Source of the DNA: Brasenia schreberi
Lineage: Eukaryota > Streptophyta > Magnoliopsida > Nymphaeales > Cabombaceae
Length of the DNA stretch: 64,000 nucleotides
Assembly: GCA_036023115.1 (NCBI GenBank)
Contig: JAYKKT010000040.1
Span: forward strand, 5,233,501-5,297,500
Reading direction: 5' to 3'
This document shows positions 13,901 through 29,035 of this stretch, piece by piece; within the stretch, counting starts at the first letter, position 1; each line of letters opens with the position of its first letter. Made by a program: the position numbers and the translations under genes. The notes under the pieces are model-generated. The model made no database searches and was not told the origin of the DNA. It worked only from the letters and a program-made list of their open reading frames with translations.

Positions 13901-15203
13901 TTTAAATTTCATAAACCAACGCAAAACTTACTTTTTACTCCTGTTGTAAATTGTATAATCCATGAATTCACAAAGTTCCGAATTGTGTTCTTATTCCTCA
14001 TTTCTGTGATGTCCTATATTGTATAATCTTGCACTTCAACCAGCTTGTATATATGTAGGAGATACAAAACAAAATACAACGAACCAGAAGAAGAGGAAAC
14101 ACTGAAAGAATAAAAAAGTTATGGATTCCACCAGAATTCATAAATGTAAAGGGAAAACAACACACAACCACATAAACACAACCCTGAACCGCAAATTATA
14201 TCTTGCCAATTGGGAGTTAAATGTAGGTATGACCCAACCATGGTGACTGCGAATGCAAGAAGCCAACTCCTTTTAGTGTGGTGAAAGACTTGATTTTGGT
14301 CGGTATAGGCGCCCACAGAAGGAATCATATTTTCATGAAATCTGCAAGACGCAGAATAACAAGTTATACCTGTTCTATTTTTATATGCCAATTGGGCCTA
14401 CAAACACATTGGTAGTTCCATGTCCAGGAATAAATCTAGTATAGTCCATATCTGGTCAGTTTAAGTAGCATGAATGGATGATCTCCACATGTCAGTCCAA
14501 ATCCATGTGTCGGATGTCATGAACTTCATAGCTTTCTGAAATGACAGCATTGATGAAAACTATTATTACTTTTTAGTCACGTCCTGCAAAAGTTTCATTA
14601 AATCTGATCCAGTGAGCGACAACAAGCCCCCAGAATCGACCAACGTCATTCTTCCAACAGCATTATTCCAAATTCTCTAAAGACCATGTGAATTCCGCAT
14701 TATGAGTCGCATTATCAAGAGAAAAATATCAAAATGACGACAAGACATTGAGAGAACAACCACATATTAAGAAACTCCACAAAAAGCAATCATCTTGGGC
14801 AGAACAAATTCTCAACTAAGCCTCATGCCCATAAAGCTACATCCAACTATTTAATGAAAACCAAGCAAATGAAGCCTTTACATGGATGTCTAGGCACTGA
14901 AAATCTCTATCACCCAATCAAAATCTTGAAGTAAAAGAAGAACAAGAAAACGAAAAGAGAGGAAAACCAAAGAAAGAAAAAGAGTGAGGAGAACTGAACG
15001 AAGTCGAAGATGGGGTGAGGTTCAATGACGAGTTGGTGAGACGGGTGAAGGCGGGCGGTGGCCCAGAAGTTGCCGAGGGTGAAGGAGATGGTACGCCCAT
15101 TGTACACGTCGCTTGGGTTACCCAGTAAACCGACTCGAGCATACGTTCTGTGCTCGATCCATCCATCGTCGCCCTCCCGCGAAACCTCTCCTTTGGCACC
15201 CAT
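1860..15203 (-). CDS. GLCAK: Glucuronokinase gene (GHMP kinase), split by TEs, possibly a pseudogene
   Basis: Glucuronokinase phosphorylates free D-glucuronic acid to glucuronic acid 1-phosphate in the myo-inositol oxygenation/UDP-glucuronate salvage route. It is a cytosolic GHMP-family kinase. Four exons are recognised on the minus strand: 15203 to about 14982, 13659-13511, 2242-2054 and 1976-1860. They give, in order, the N-terminal strand region ([10 protein letters not shown]), a middle helix region, the GHMP ATP-binding loop [14 protein letters not shown] and the [11 protein letters not shown] segment. Junctions between the last three are phase 0 with GT donors and AG acceptors. A short piece between exon 1 and exon 2 (about four residues) was not located, and the C-terminal exons are beyond the window. 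Exon 2 is 149 nt although both of its junctions read as phase 0, pointing to a 1-nt loss. With an 11.3-kb TE-filled intron and a Copia in the next one, the gene may be inactive, or exon 2 may carry an assembly error. Confidence 0.8.
2054..2242 (-). CDS. GLCAK: GLCAK exon 3, GHMP ATP-binding loop
   Basis: 189 nt, 63 codons, phase 0. It starts [20 protein letters not shown], which is the GHMP kinase motif 2 (P-loop-like GLSGSSA), and continues through [20 protein letters not shown] to GLVYM. The acceptor is CATCCAG and the donor GTATGTTT. No frameshift or stop. It is the best preserved part of the gene. Confidence 0.92.
2300..3230. other. Anonymous intron sequence
   Basis: No coding signal, LTR or inverted repeat was recognised. 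The short open frames here match nothing I know and lack domain motifs. Confidence 0.6.
3240..4418 (+). mobile_element. RTE-clade LINE fragment (linker and start of reverse transcriptase)
   Basis: Plus strand. [16 protein letters not shown] near 3250 is shared with the complete RTE at 46-49 kb. Then come the linker ([21 protein letters not shown]) and the RT start, where [20 protein letters not shown] and a GIPFTYINL end are readable across several stops. Homology stops at 4418, where the hAT remnant begins, so the palm domain and 3' end are missing. This is a dead copy. Confidence 0.8.
3387..3574 (+). repeat. Perfect tandem duplication of 94 bp inside the RTE fragment
   Basis: The unit starting gcttagtggtggagtgaag at 3387 recurs from 3481 with no difference that I can see. 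It duplicates part of the endonuclease-RT linker and is absent from the other RTE copies in the window. A recent local event. Confidence 0.9.
4419..6780 (-). mobile_element. hAT transposon remnant (DUF659-type transposase)
   Basis: Minus strand, many stops and frameshifts. The C-terminal hAT dimerisation region is at about 5050-5270 ([20 protein letters not shown]). The DUF659 core is at 6098-6316 ([29 protein letters not shown]). An Arg/Ser-rich N-terminal segment is at 6580-6790. The low-coordinate end has GTATCATATCGCGTATCG-like GATACG repeats, which also occur at the end of the related plus-strand element near 61.95 kb. It is cut at 6776 by Copia-2. Confidence 0.8.
6776..7035 (-). repeat. 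3' LTR of Copia-2
   Basis: Direct repeat of 11591-11850, starting (plus strand) with a decayed TATAG where the partner has TGTAA. It is near-identical through the tract ending cattaggacccagac. The outer edge abuts the hAT remnant. Confidence 0.88.
7100..8130 (-). pseudogene. Copia-2 reverse transcriptase / RNase H, degraded
   Basis: RT signatures survive in changing frames: [27 protein letters not shown] and the catalytic YVDDIVI near 7730. RNase H traces (GYTDAALG, then [10 protein letters not shown] and a degraded LISWKSK) lie at about 7120-7250. The normal AEAEYRA end of RNase H is missing before the 3' LTR. There are many single-base frame changes in 0.9 kb, in contrast to the open integrase frame upstream. 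Confidence 0.75.
8440..10001 (-). pseudogene. Copia-2 protease and integrase
   Basis: An open frame from 10001 down to 8823 carries the protease start [12 protein letters not shown] (catalytic DSG intact), the pre-integrase [14 protein letters not shown] zinc-binding region, and the integrase core with its D-D-E residues in [17 protein letters not shown] and [15 protein letters not shown] frameshift near 8900 moves into 8913-8440, which continues with [20 protein letters not shown] and the GKP-like C-terminal region. The enzyme core looks preserved, but the polyprotein is split. Confidence 0.85.
10052..11020 (-). pseudogene. Copia-2 gag with zinc knuckle
   Basis: Start ATG at 11020 (MGDTTESYS). 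Then come [19 protein letters not shown], an in-frame TAG near 10888, and [20 protein letters not shown] further on. Two frame changes lead to the zinc knuckle [21 protein letters not shown] at about 10230-10180, a complete CCHC (CX2CX4HX4C). The TAG and frameshifts mean no full Gag can be made. Confidence 0.82.
11591..11850 (-). repeat. 5' LTR of Copia-2
   Basis: Minus strand TGTCGGGGTC...AATTACA with TG...CA ends. The primer-binding site follows immediately at 11579-11590. Confidence 0.9.
11880..12620 (-). mobile_element. Older Copia gag/protease fragment
   Basis: On the minus strand the gag region is readable in pieces at 12550-12400, a decayed zinc knuckle at about 12260-12300 ([15 protein letters not shown], two Cys replaced), and a protease-like NASFHxTY motif near 12050. 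It resembles Copia-1 more than Copia-2. No LTR was found. It was probably present before Copia-2 landed beside it. Confidence 0.55.
12622..13175 (-). mobile_element. RTE LINE 3' fragment with internal deletion
   Basis: Minus strand. The 3' end ctaagcctttttccatacta at 12631 is the shared 3' tail of all RTE copies here. Upstream are [12 protein letters not shown], the [14 protein letters not shown] tail motif, [18 protein letters not shown], and [17 protein letters not shown] at about 13170-13125. Compared with the copy at 37-38 kb it lacks the LKWRGASGILYEKKIPLK segment. 5' truncated. Confidence 0.8.
13511..13659 (-). CDS. GLCAK: GLCAK exon 2, with a 1-nt frameshift
   Basis: A TTTTCTCAG acceptor precedes an exon that opens in frame as [13 protein letters not shown]. 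One nucleotide is then missing, and the rest, [16 protein letters not shown] followed by [13 protein letters not shown], is in the neighbouring frame up to a GTATAT donor at 13510. Exon length is 149 nt, whereas phase-0 ends on both sides predict 150. The break falls between the Arg of GGVR and the LLMA run. It is either a real frameshift or a consensus error. Confidence 0.85.
13670..14970. other. GLCAK first intron; no recognised element
   Basis: It lies between exons 1 and 2. A 90-codon open frame on the minus strand (14391-14119) has a hydrophobic middle but no recognisable family. I treat it as chance. The small missing GLCAK exon piece should be here, but I could not place it. Confidence 0.5.
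14982..15203 (-). CDS. GLCAK: GLCAK exon 1 (start codon exon)
   Basis: The start is the ATG at 15203. It is followed by a short variable leader and then [19 protein letters not shown], the conserved N-terminal motif of plant glucuronokinases, then [12 protein letters not shown] and a tail ending FDFVQFSSL near 14982. After that the reading turns into a pyrimidine-rich, Phe-rich stretch typical of intron. The exact donor is unclear. A candidate GT at 14967/14966 would not keep phase with exon 2. The 5' leader directly upstream holds (GT)n, (TA)n and (CT)n repeats. Confidence 0.85.
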
Positions 15204-15211
15204 GGTGAGCG

Positions 15212-15249
<38 letters not shown>

Positions 15250-15270
15250 GAGAGAGAGAGAGAGGAGAGG
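15212..15270. repeat. Compound microsatellite (AC)n(AT)n(AG)n in the GLCAK 5' leader
   Basis: (AC)n at 15212-15234, (AT)n to 15249, (AG)n to about 15270. On the gene's strand the (GT)n run ends 8 nt before the ATG at 15203, so it lies in the untranslated leader or the core promoter. Confidence 0.9.
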
Positions 15271-15474
15271 GGGGTTGACGTCCCATAGACCCGTACCTGT
15301 CATGTTCCACGATCTCAGCGTCTCATATGACGCATCAAGGTGACGCAGCTTTGTTTGCCCATGTTTGAGCGAACCCTCCCTAGGGATGGTTATGGTACCC
15401 GCCCGTCCCATATTACCCGTACCTCAAAATTCTGCCCGTTTATTACCCTCGCATCCCATTTGAGCAGGCACGGG

Positions 15475-15797
15475 TAGACATGGCTGGTTTGGAACCAGTC
15501 TGACAGTTTCAATCAAAACTGAACTGGATCAAGAACAGGATAAACCCGAATCGATCAAACTAAACTTAGAAACAAACCCAGAACGAGGGACCACTTTGTT
15601 CCATTTCAATTCCACCTTCCCCAGAACTGAAACCAACGATTTTATTTTTATTTTTTAATATTTTCTTGATTATAAATGATTTTAAACCCAAATTGGGACT
15701 GATGATTTATAACTGGAACCGGCTCGGTTTTAGTTTAGTTCCAGCTCTTAAAACCAAAACCAGCGGTTTGGCATTGCTAGTTCAAAACAGGTCATGT
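15475..15797. repeat. AACCGG-rich fold-back element, copy 1
   Basis: It opens tagacatggctggtttgg and closes aacaggtcatgtcta, which are inverted versions of each other (TAGACATGRCC type). The interior is full of gaacc, ggttc and aaccgg words in both orientations around an A/T-rich middle. The same ends recur in the copies listed elsewhere in this annotation. Confidence 0.6.
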
Positions 15798-15799
15798 CT

Positions 15800-16890
15800 A
15801 AGGACAGGCATGAGTTCAATACTTAGTTATATTTAATAACATACTTCCAACAGCAACCTTGATTACAGTTGAGGTTTTTTCTGCATCCACTGCATACACG
15901 GCCCAAAGATATTTAGTTTCCCGAACCAAAACCCAAACCCGATCAAAATGGGTAGTGCCAACTTGGGTCTGGTTCTCATGAATGGGACCAATATTGCCAT
16001 AGAGACCCCTTTCCCCACCAACCCCTGTTCTCCTATGGCATAGAGTGATAAACTCGATCTACAATGGATATGGGTTTGGGTTTCGACGTCAAATATTTCA
16101 TATGCCTTTAATGAGGTTTGGAACCAAAGCCTGACCCTTATTGGTAGCGGTGGATCTAGATTTTTTAGTGGGGTGGGGCGAACTGCCTATTTGACCATTT
16201 AAGATGAATCGAATTATGTATAATGGGCATAGATTCAATCATCTCCTCTAACTTTTTTTGTTGGTTTTTTGAATTTCAGGTGGAGATGCAGACCCATCGG
16301 AGCAATCGACCCTTGGTTAAGAAGCCTAAGATTCTACCTGTGGTTATTTGTGTTGAATTTAATAATTAATACCAAAAGTTGCCACGAAGACCTGAATTTG
16401 CTTCGTGTACGACCGTGGTTTGGACATTTAGAGACACACATGGATCTCTGGGTTGCAGGTGTAAGAAGAACATTTGGAAAAACAAAAGTGGGAGTTCTCT
16501 AAATCCTTCAAAGATTCAATCTTGCTTATTTAGAATGGTTGTTAGTGTCACAAAAAGATGCCATAATCTCAAGACTCAAATTGTGAAATTAATCAAATAT
16601 TAGAAATGAATTCTCATGTCCAAATCAGTTGAACAAGCTGACTTGACACGAACATTAGCGAAGTTGAACAAGTTCATGAGCTCATTAACGCTAGCCAAGT
16701 TGAACGAGCTGAAGATAAGCTGCTTGATTAAGTTAAAAGAACATAATCTTAACATCTATTATCATTAAAAAAATAAATTTGTGGAAAGGAATTATCTCAA
16801 TTATTTCATATAATTTTGATGTATAATTGAGAGATCAGATATTTAATTACATTATGTCCAAATTGCTTTTGTCAACTTGGTCAATTATTT
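15800..16890. other. Intergenic, no recognised gene
   Basis: Short open frames without domain content. At 16620-16740 there is a weak run of gttgaacaagct/gagctcatt words, a degenerate repeat that recurs near 40.5-41.1 kb. Confidence 0.55.
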
Positions 16891-16897
16891 CATACCA

Positions 16898-17166
16898 GAC
16901 ATGGCAGGTTCAACAGTCCAATGGTTCCACAGAACCGGAACTGAATAGGACCAAGAACCAGAAGCGGTGGAATCAGGAACCAGTCGGTTTGGTTCCGGTT
17001 ACATCTTTCATGAAACCAGAACCAACGGTTCCAAACCACATGTTCCATATACTTTTATTTTTTTTGAATTTTAAATGTTAAATAATTTTTTAGTTCCAGG
17101 TGTTTTCAGTCTCAATTTGGTTATGGTTATGTTCCTGGTTCCAGGATAACTGAAACCAGCCATGTC
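16898..17166. repeat. AACCGG-rich fold-back element, copy 2
   Basis: Starts ccagacatggcaggttc and ends gaaaccagccatgtcca, near-inverted copies of each other, with gaaccagaacc words and a tttttttgaattttaaatg centre. More diverged than copy 1. Confidence 0.5.
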
Positions 17167-17783
17167 CACACCATACTATCTTAATATCTAGGTGTTTTCA
17201 AACAACCGATTACGGTTTGGTTTTAAGTTCAGTTTTATAAAAGATAAAACTGGAACCAAACCGGGTCATCCGCAGTTTCACCAGTTTTGGTTCTGGTTGG
17301 AACCACTGGACTAGTTCAGAATGACTGTCTTCACACACATATCCATCTCCATTATTCATCCAGATAAAAAAGTACTATTTACTTTTTTGTATTTGGTATT
17401 TAAATACTTTTAAATTTTAAATTTTATTGTTAATCATGAAGATCAAATAGTGAATATGTTTAAATGGATGGTTGTGCACATTGGATTGTGCTCTCCCTCT
17501 CTCTCTCTTATATATATATATAAAGCAACGTCATACATGTTAACATGCCAGGATAGAGTATGATGAAATTCATTGTCCATCATCACATTATATGCTATTA
17601 TTTAACAAGCAACACCAGAAAGGAGAAAAGGAGAACACGCAATGGCAGCTAACACATGGTGTTGGCCATACACTCCAGCTAGTAGCTGTTATTGATCACC
17701 ACACAGAGTTTTAGTTTATTACACTATTGATAGCTATTGTAGTTCGATAGATCTGCACTTGGTATGGAAAGGATCAAGTGGGC

Positions 17784-23104
<5,321 letters not shown>

Positions 23105-23254
23105 TCCGATCAATCTGGTCTTCGTCTGCTTTTTTTTAATGTTTTTTAATTGGTGGGGTACAAGGAAAATGGTTGATTAACATAGCATTTTTTTTGTTTT
23201 TTTTTGGGAATTTATATTTTTTTGGGAAATCTAGAAGAGGAATCTGATAGGTGG

Positions 23255-23800
23255 TAAGAGTGAAGTTACATGATTCGATCGTTTTTTATAAAGTTTTTGC
23301 TATAAGAAATCTTCAATCATGTAAAAAGGATCTTACTGTATATATTCCTCTGCTAGACGATTTAACTTTTTTTTTTCTTTTTTGGAGGTGATAATTAAAA
23401 AAAACTTAGAGGCTAATTACATGATTTGTAGGTTTTTATAAAGTTTTCACTAAGGAATATGAAGAGAACAAAAATCCAGGTTAAATACCAAAAGATAAAG
23501 GGTTTCTCAATACATGCAATACTGAAGAAACAAGAAACTTTTTTTGGAGTATTTTCTTCAAAGATGATGATCGAAGCTGAAGTCCTAATTACATGATTCA
23601 GAGGCGTTTATAAAGGTTTTGCTAAGGAGCAACTAAAAGGAAGACAGCCAGCTTTAAACTATTAAGTACCCCAAATAGTAAGTTTTTCAAAATATAGAAA
23701 ATGCCTTTTTTCTATTTTTTTGTCAAAATAAAAGTTTAAATATCGAAATTACATACTGGGTAGGCTTTTCTAAAGTTTTCACTAAGGAATAGAGGCTTGA
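23255..23800 (-). promoter_or_regulatory. Four-unit AUG-UAA (AUG-stop) repeat array in the NIP-A leader
   Basis: On the transcribed strand ATGTAA occurs at 23271-23266, 23422-23417, 23594-23589 and 23754-23749, spaced 151, 172 and 160 nt. Each is the end of a conserved block of about 40 nt, on the minus strand roughly CTTAGTGAAAACTTTATAAA, then a variable stretch, then ATCATGTAA, so the array arose by tandem repetition. It lies between the TATA box (24071) and the start codon (23104). AUG-stop in the Arabidopsis NIP5;1 leader is known to stall ribosomes and trigger mRNA decay under high boron. That this array acts alike is inference, and a leader intron cannot be excluded. Confidence 0.65.
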
Positions 23801-24063
23801 AAACCCAGTTTCAGTAAGAAATAGTTCTTGTGTTTATCAACAAAGAACCAGAAGAACAAAGAGCAGGGAGAAGGAGAGCAGGGAGAAATTGGATGGATGA
23901 TACCGGCTTAATTACTTCAAGAGCACGAACAGATGAGCATCGTTTCAGCCGGAGGGGTCGGAATGCCCAAAGTCATGTATGCACGAACTGGAGATTCCGG
24001 ACACCGAAAAAGCAGGAGACTGTAAATCTAGAAGGAGAGGGAGAGTTGCCGCTGCAGTTTATG

Positions 24064-24071
24064 TATTTATA
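24064..24071 (-). promoter_or_regulatory. TATA box of NIP-A
   Basis: Minus strand CACTATAAATACATAAAC. It is conserved in unit B (33721-33714). It predicts transcription start near 24035 and an unspliced leader of about 930 nt. Confidence 0.6.
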
Positions 24072-24289
24072 GTGAAGAATGAAGGGAGGTAGGGAGAGTC
24101 AGTGACTCGCTTTTTGCAGAGTTGTATCTTTTTAAGAGTTTACTGTTAGTTTACCAAAATGTTTAGTTATTCAAAATTTTAAAATAATATCATGACATAT
24201 AACAAACTAGACTTCTATTCCCCTCCCCATAAAAAATTACTCAATTCTCAAAGCTGCCGCATGAGATAAATGAATATATCTAAATACTA

Positions 24290-24575
24290 CACATATATAG
24301 GGAGGCAGAGCAGAGTCTATGCGCACACTCATCTATGCTCTAATCTTCTTAAAAGTCTCAATAATTTGATATTTAAGATCAACGATTGAGATTTTAAAAC
24401 AAAAAGCAAATAATAGTAGATGCATTTAATGCACCTATAATTTTTTTTTTTACTTTTAAAATTTTAGTTTCAATTGTTGATCTTATCAATCAAATCAATA
24501 AAATCTTTGAGAATGTTTAAGCATAAATGTGTGCATGAACTAATCTCTCTATTTTTATATATATATAGAGAAATT
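24290..24575. mobile_element. MITE family 2 upstream of NIP-A
   Basis: Left arm (agagtctatgcgcacactc...agatcaacgattga) and the reverse complement of the right arm (agagattagttcatgcacac...gatcaacaattga) align over about 75 bp. The right end runs into ctctctatttttatatat. Unit B has the matching copy at about 33915-34180. Confidence 0.6.
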
Positions 24576-25194
24576 GGCATATGCATACATCCTACCATAT
24601 TCAAATGCGCTAAAAAATCTCCAAATATTTGATCAATAATGGATTGTGTATGATCAATAATTTAGCCTTAGGTTTGAACTTCTAATAACCTGGTCTGTGT
24701 TAATTGGATTCGTAAACAAATAAAAGTTGATTTATATTAACAATCATATTCAAGATCATATTTGCATTCAAATCATCATATATGACCAAATCTGATTGTA
24801 TTTGTATTACAACATGCAAAAAAGAACCTCACAATGGAATCCAGATTTGGTATTAAAGATTTGTTTGCACGAACCCGCTTTGTGGAGAATGGAGTTTTCA
24901 AAGATATTAAAAATACTTAGAATAGGAAGTTTTCCGAATACTGAAACTAATTAGAAGCAGTAGAAGAAAGTTCAGTGGGCCGCTTACGTCGTTGCAGGTG
25001 GAGAACATGGCTTCGTCATCTCCTCCTGTACGTTAGTGAGGTTTGGGCATGTCAAAGTGGGTCGGGTTTTGGGTCAAGAAATATAATAAGGAATTATACG
25101 TATCCAACATTTGATCCAACTCTAAATCAGAATAGTGTTTTGGTATCTGAAGGTTCAAAATATACCTTCTGATGAAACCTGATAAAGCTAAAAT

Positions 25195-25375
25195 AGATAA
25201 GGCCGGTTCTCCTTAAACCAAGAGCCATAATTAAATCAGGATCCTGTTGATTTTGGTTTCGATTATGACGGTTTTGGTTCGGTTTGGTTTTGGGTGAGGT
25301 TTTGTTTCCGATTTCTGCAAGTCCTTGGTCAGGTTTCATTTTGATTTTGGTTTTCGTTTAGGTTCTTGTTTCAAA
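25195..25375. repeat. gttttggttcggtttgg-rich repeat block
   Basis: A run of ggttttggttt/ggttcgg words of the AACCGG family, without clear ends. Present only in unit A. Confidence 0.45.
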
Positions 25376-25484
25376 ATATAATTAAAAATCAAATTAAACA
25401 ATATATATAAGTCTAATTGTTGCTCTATAATATTTATTTATTTATTTATTGTATTATATGGAGCATGGTATGGAGCAATTAATC

Positions 25485-25810
25485 AACGTGTAAGTCAGTG
25501 ACAATAATGAAGATGATAAGATGGATGTTTAGTCAGACAAGAAAATATCATGTTTGTAATGTGATTATTAGAGACAAATTAAGAGTGACACCAATAGATA
25601 ATAATATAAGGGAACATTATTCAAGATAGTTTGAATATAGAAGAAGCTCCAGTACAAGGATGTGAGAAAATAAGTGGTAAAAATATTTTTAAAAAACGAG
25701 ACATAAGGAAATAATACTGAATAATCTAACTTTTGTTAAGTTAACTACTAGCATGAAACATGATTGAGTTCTATGGAAACAAAGAATCCATGCAACAGAA
25801 CCAATGATTT
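25485..25810 (+). mobile_element. RTE LINE 3' fragment, present only in unit A
   Basis: Plus strand KMIRWMFSQTRKYHV and an NNIREHYS-like stretch resemble the RTE C-terminal region ([14 protein letters not shown] in other copies). It ends gagttctatggaaacaaaga. It lies in the ~700-bp segment (25131-25838) absent from unit B. Confidence 0.6.
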
Positions 25811-26715
25811 CAATTATAATTGGAACCATGAGTTCGTATAGGATTGTGTACATAAGGTTTTATAAGTCAATAAAGCTAACTCGAGTAACTTTTAAATCCT
25901 TGTGAATTTTAGACAATACAAGAATCGACTGCATGTACCATTTTTTTTGGTTTGGTAACATATAAGAATATATAAGTCATAAAAGCTGAGTCATATTTTA
26001 AACCTTATACACCTAAATAGTTTATCACAAGTTCTTCATCCAATTTCTTTTCTCTCTATATATAAAATTCTATCAACCATGGATGCTATTTATTCATATT
26101 CATTATGCATAAATATGATAATATTATTTTTAATCTTTTTTTTTTAATTTAAAAAAATTAAAGTATACTCATATTATTAAAAAACAATAAATATTCATAA
26201 TAGACATAAAAAGAAAGAATATATAAATATACATAAAGAGAGAGGAGATATGATAATTTAAACTGGTAAAACTTAAAAGCAAAAGGCCAGACATGTCTCT
26301 TCAAATTATTTTAGGCAAGCTTGATTGAAGGGTTGAGTGTACTTAATTCAATTGCATGCTTTTTGGTGTTAACGTAATCATCTTTCCCTAAAGCAAATGG
26401 TTTTAAGTTCAGTTTTATAAAAGATAAAACTGGAACCAAACCAGGTCATCCGCTGTTTCACCAGTTTTGGGTTAAGCCTGCTCTTGACCTGGTTTGGTTC
26501 TGGTTGGAACCACAGGACTAGTTAAGAATGACTGTCTGTCTTCACACAAATATCCATCTCCATTATTCGTCTAGATAAGAAAAGTACTATTTACTTTTTT
26601 GTATTTGGTATTTAAATACTTTAAATTTAAATTTTATTGTTAATCATGCCGATCAAATAGTGAATATGTTTAAATGGATGCTTGTGCACATTGGACTGTG
26701 CTCTCTCTCTCTCTC

Positions 26716-26771
26716 TCTTATATATACACATATATATATACATACATATATATACATATATACATATATAT

Positions 26772-26815
<44 letters not shown>

Positions 26816-27115
26816 ACGTCATACATGTTAACATGCCAGGATAGAGTATGATGAAATTCATTGTCCATCATCACATTATATGCTATTATTTAACAAGAAA
26901 CACCAGAAAGGAGAAAAGGAGAACACGCAATATACATACATATATACATATACATATATATATATATATATACATACATACATATACATATATATATATA
27001 TACATATACATACATATATAATCTATATACATATACATATATGTATATGTATATAGATTATATATGTATGTATATGTATATATATATATATGTATATGTA
27101 TGTATGTATATATAT

Positions 27116-27191
<76 letters not shown>
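26716..27191. repeat. TA-rich arrays with a 78-bp perfect palindrome and duplicated flank
   Basis: (TA)n/(CATA)n arrays at 26716-26811 and 26935-27191 flank one copy of a 120-bp unique block. 27001-27078 is an exact inverted repeat centred at 27039/27040. Unit A has one short (TA)n here (17509-17522). Confidence 0.85.
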
Positions 27192-27197
<6 letters not shown>

Positions 27198-27312
27198 ACG
27201 TCATACATGTTAACATGCCAGGATAGAGTATGATGAAATTCATTGTCCATCATCACATTATATGCTATTATTTAACAAGCAACACCAGAAAGGAGAAAAG
27301 GAGAACACGCAA
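26811..27312. repeat. 120-bp block duplicated downstream of NIP-B
   Basis: The block aaagcaacgtcatacatg...gagaacacgcaa occurs at 26811-26932 and again at 27192-27312, with one base different (caagaaac versus caagcaac). Unit A has it once (17522-17642), in the form of the second copy. Confidence 0.92.
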
Positions 27313-27453
27313 TGGCAGCTAACACATAGTGTTGGCCATACACTCCAGCTAGTAGCTGTTATTGATCACCACACAGAGTTTTAGTTTATTACACTATTGA
27401 TGGCTATTGTAGTTTGATAGATCTGCACTTGGCATGGAAATGATCAAGTGGGC

Positions 27454-27649
27454 CTAACGGCGGATGCTTCGGACCTGGCGAGGTGGATCGACCTCATCGT
27501 CGCGAAGGCGGACGGTGGAGTAGGTGGCTGCGCCCAGCACGGCACCTATGGGCTGCGCAACCATGTAGAGCCAGATCCCTTTGTAGTTGCCTGCTGCTAT
27601 GGCTGGGCCCAGTGTCCTCACAGGGTTCATTGATCCACCGGTTCCCGGC
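27454..27649 (-). CDS. NIP: NIP copy B exon 4
   Basis: 196 nt ending RSIRR and TAG. The protein is identical to copy A. At least one silent change (GGG to GGC in LGP). Confidence 0.95.
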
Positions 27650-28780
27650 CTGTTATTCATGAAAAACAAGATATATTTATGGGACACAACTTAGACCATA
27701 TTCATCACCAACATATTCTAAGCAATCAAATAAAGTTTTCCTTGGAATCTAGTTTTGATGAAGGCTGAACCATAATTGCATGTGTTCATACTCTCTCTCA
27801 CACACACACATGCCGCGCATGGACACACACAAACACACATAATGCGTCTGTGCAAAGGGATCCAAGGAAACCATGTGGGTGTTGTTTGGTACCTAGTTAT
27901 CATTTATGATGGCATTTGAGAAACTATGTAGAAGGAACACAAGAAATGCGAACTAACCCAGCAATCAAGATGTTGAGCATCACAGTTGCACCCACCGCAA
28001 TTCCAGCCAACTCTCCAACCTGATCAATATTCCAATGTGCGCATCATATCATTAAAATAACACATATTAACATGTTAGATAAGAAGGAAAATATATGTTA
28101 ATCCGCACGAGTACTTTGGTCAAATGGTTCCATTATCAAAAGTAATGGACTCTTCGAGTGTACCAAGCAAAGAAAACAATTTGTGATTTAAGGTGGCATG
28201 AAGCACTAATTGGCTTCTTTCTTTTCATTTGTTGGTGTCCATGAATAATGGATGCTTACCGCGCGCGTATCTGTGGCGACGGCAGTGACGACGAACATGA
28301 GGTTGAAGGTGATGATGAACTCAAGTAGAAACCCCTGCCAGTGGGAGACAGCAGGCACAGTGACTCCACCATGCATAAACGGGTGGAAGACTCCCTTGAG
28401 GAAGAAGGAGGCGCAAATGGAGCCAGAGACTTGAGCAGTGATATAGGCCGGCACCTGCATCCACGGGAAGTGGCGGAAGGAGGCGAAGCCCAGCGTTACA
28501 GCGGGGTTCAGGTGGGCGCCGGAGATGTGTCCGGTGGACAGTATGATGATCATAACGGCCAGCCCCGCCGATCCCGCATTGCCAATCAACGTCTCTGCAT
28601 GGTCATACTTCTCATTCACGATCGGCGCAGCAGTTGCAAAGAAGATGAGAAGGAATGTCCCTACAAACTCCGCACCTAGCTGCACTTGGGGAAGGAGAAG
28701 AAGGAAGAGCTTAACTACTATGAACAAACCATAAATCTTGATCTTTCCTTGTTAATTCTAATATGATACAAGAGGCAACG

Positions 28781-28845
<65 letters not shown>

Positions 28846-28970
28846 GTATATATGTATGTATATGTATATATATGTGTATATGTATATGTATATGTATATA
28901 TGTATATGTGTATATATATATATGTATATATATGTGTATATGTATATGTATATGTATATATGTATATGTG

Positions 28971-29035
<65 letters not shown>

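Noticed and set aside
14119..14391. 90-codon frame with a hydrophobic middle in GLCAK intron 1
   Set aside because: No family match I can defend, no splice signals, single frame.
23255..23800. CRISPR-like spaced repeats
   Set aside because: Four units at about 160-nt spacing with degenerate repeats in a plant gene leader. No bacterial context.
23830..24072. Arg-rich plus-strand frame MFINKEPEEQ (and 33467-33742)
   Set aside because: Lies over the NIP promoter and leader on the other strand. Length and sequence differ between the two units by frame-breaking indels, so it is not conserved as protein.
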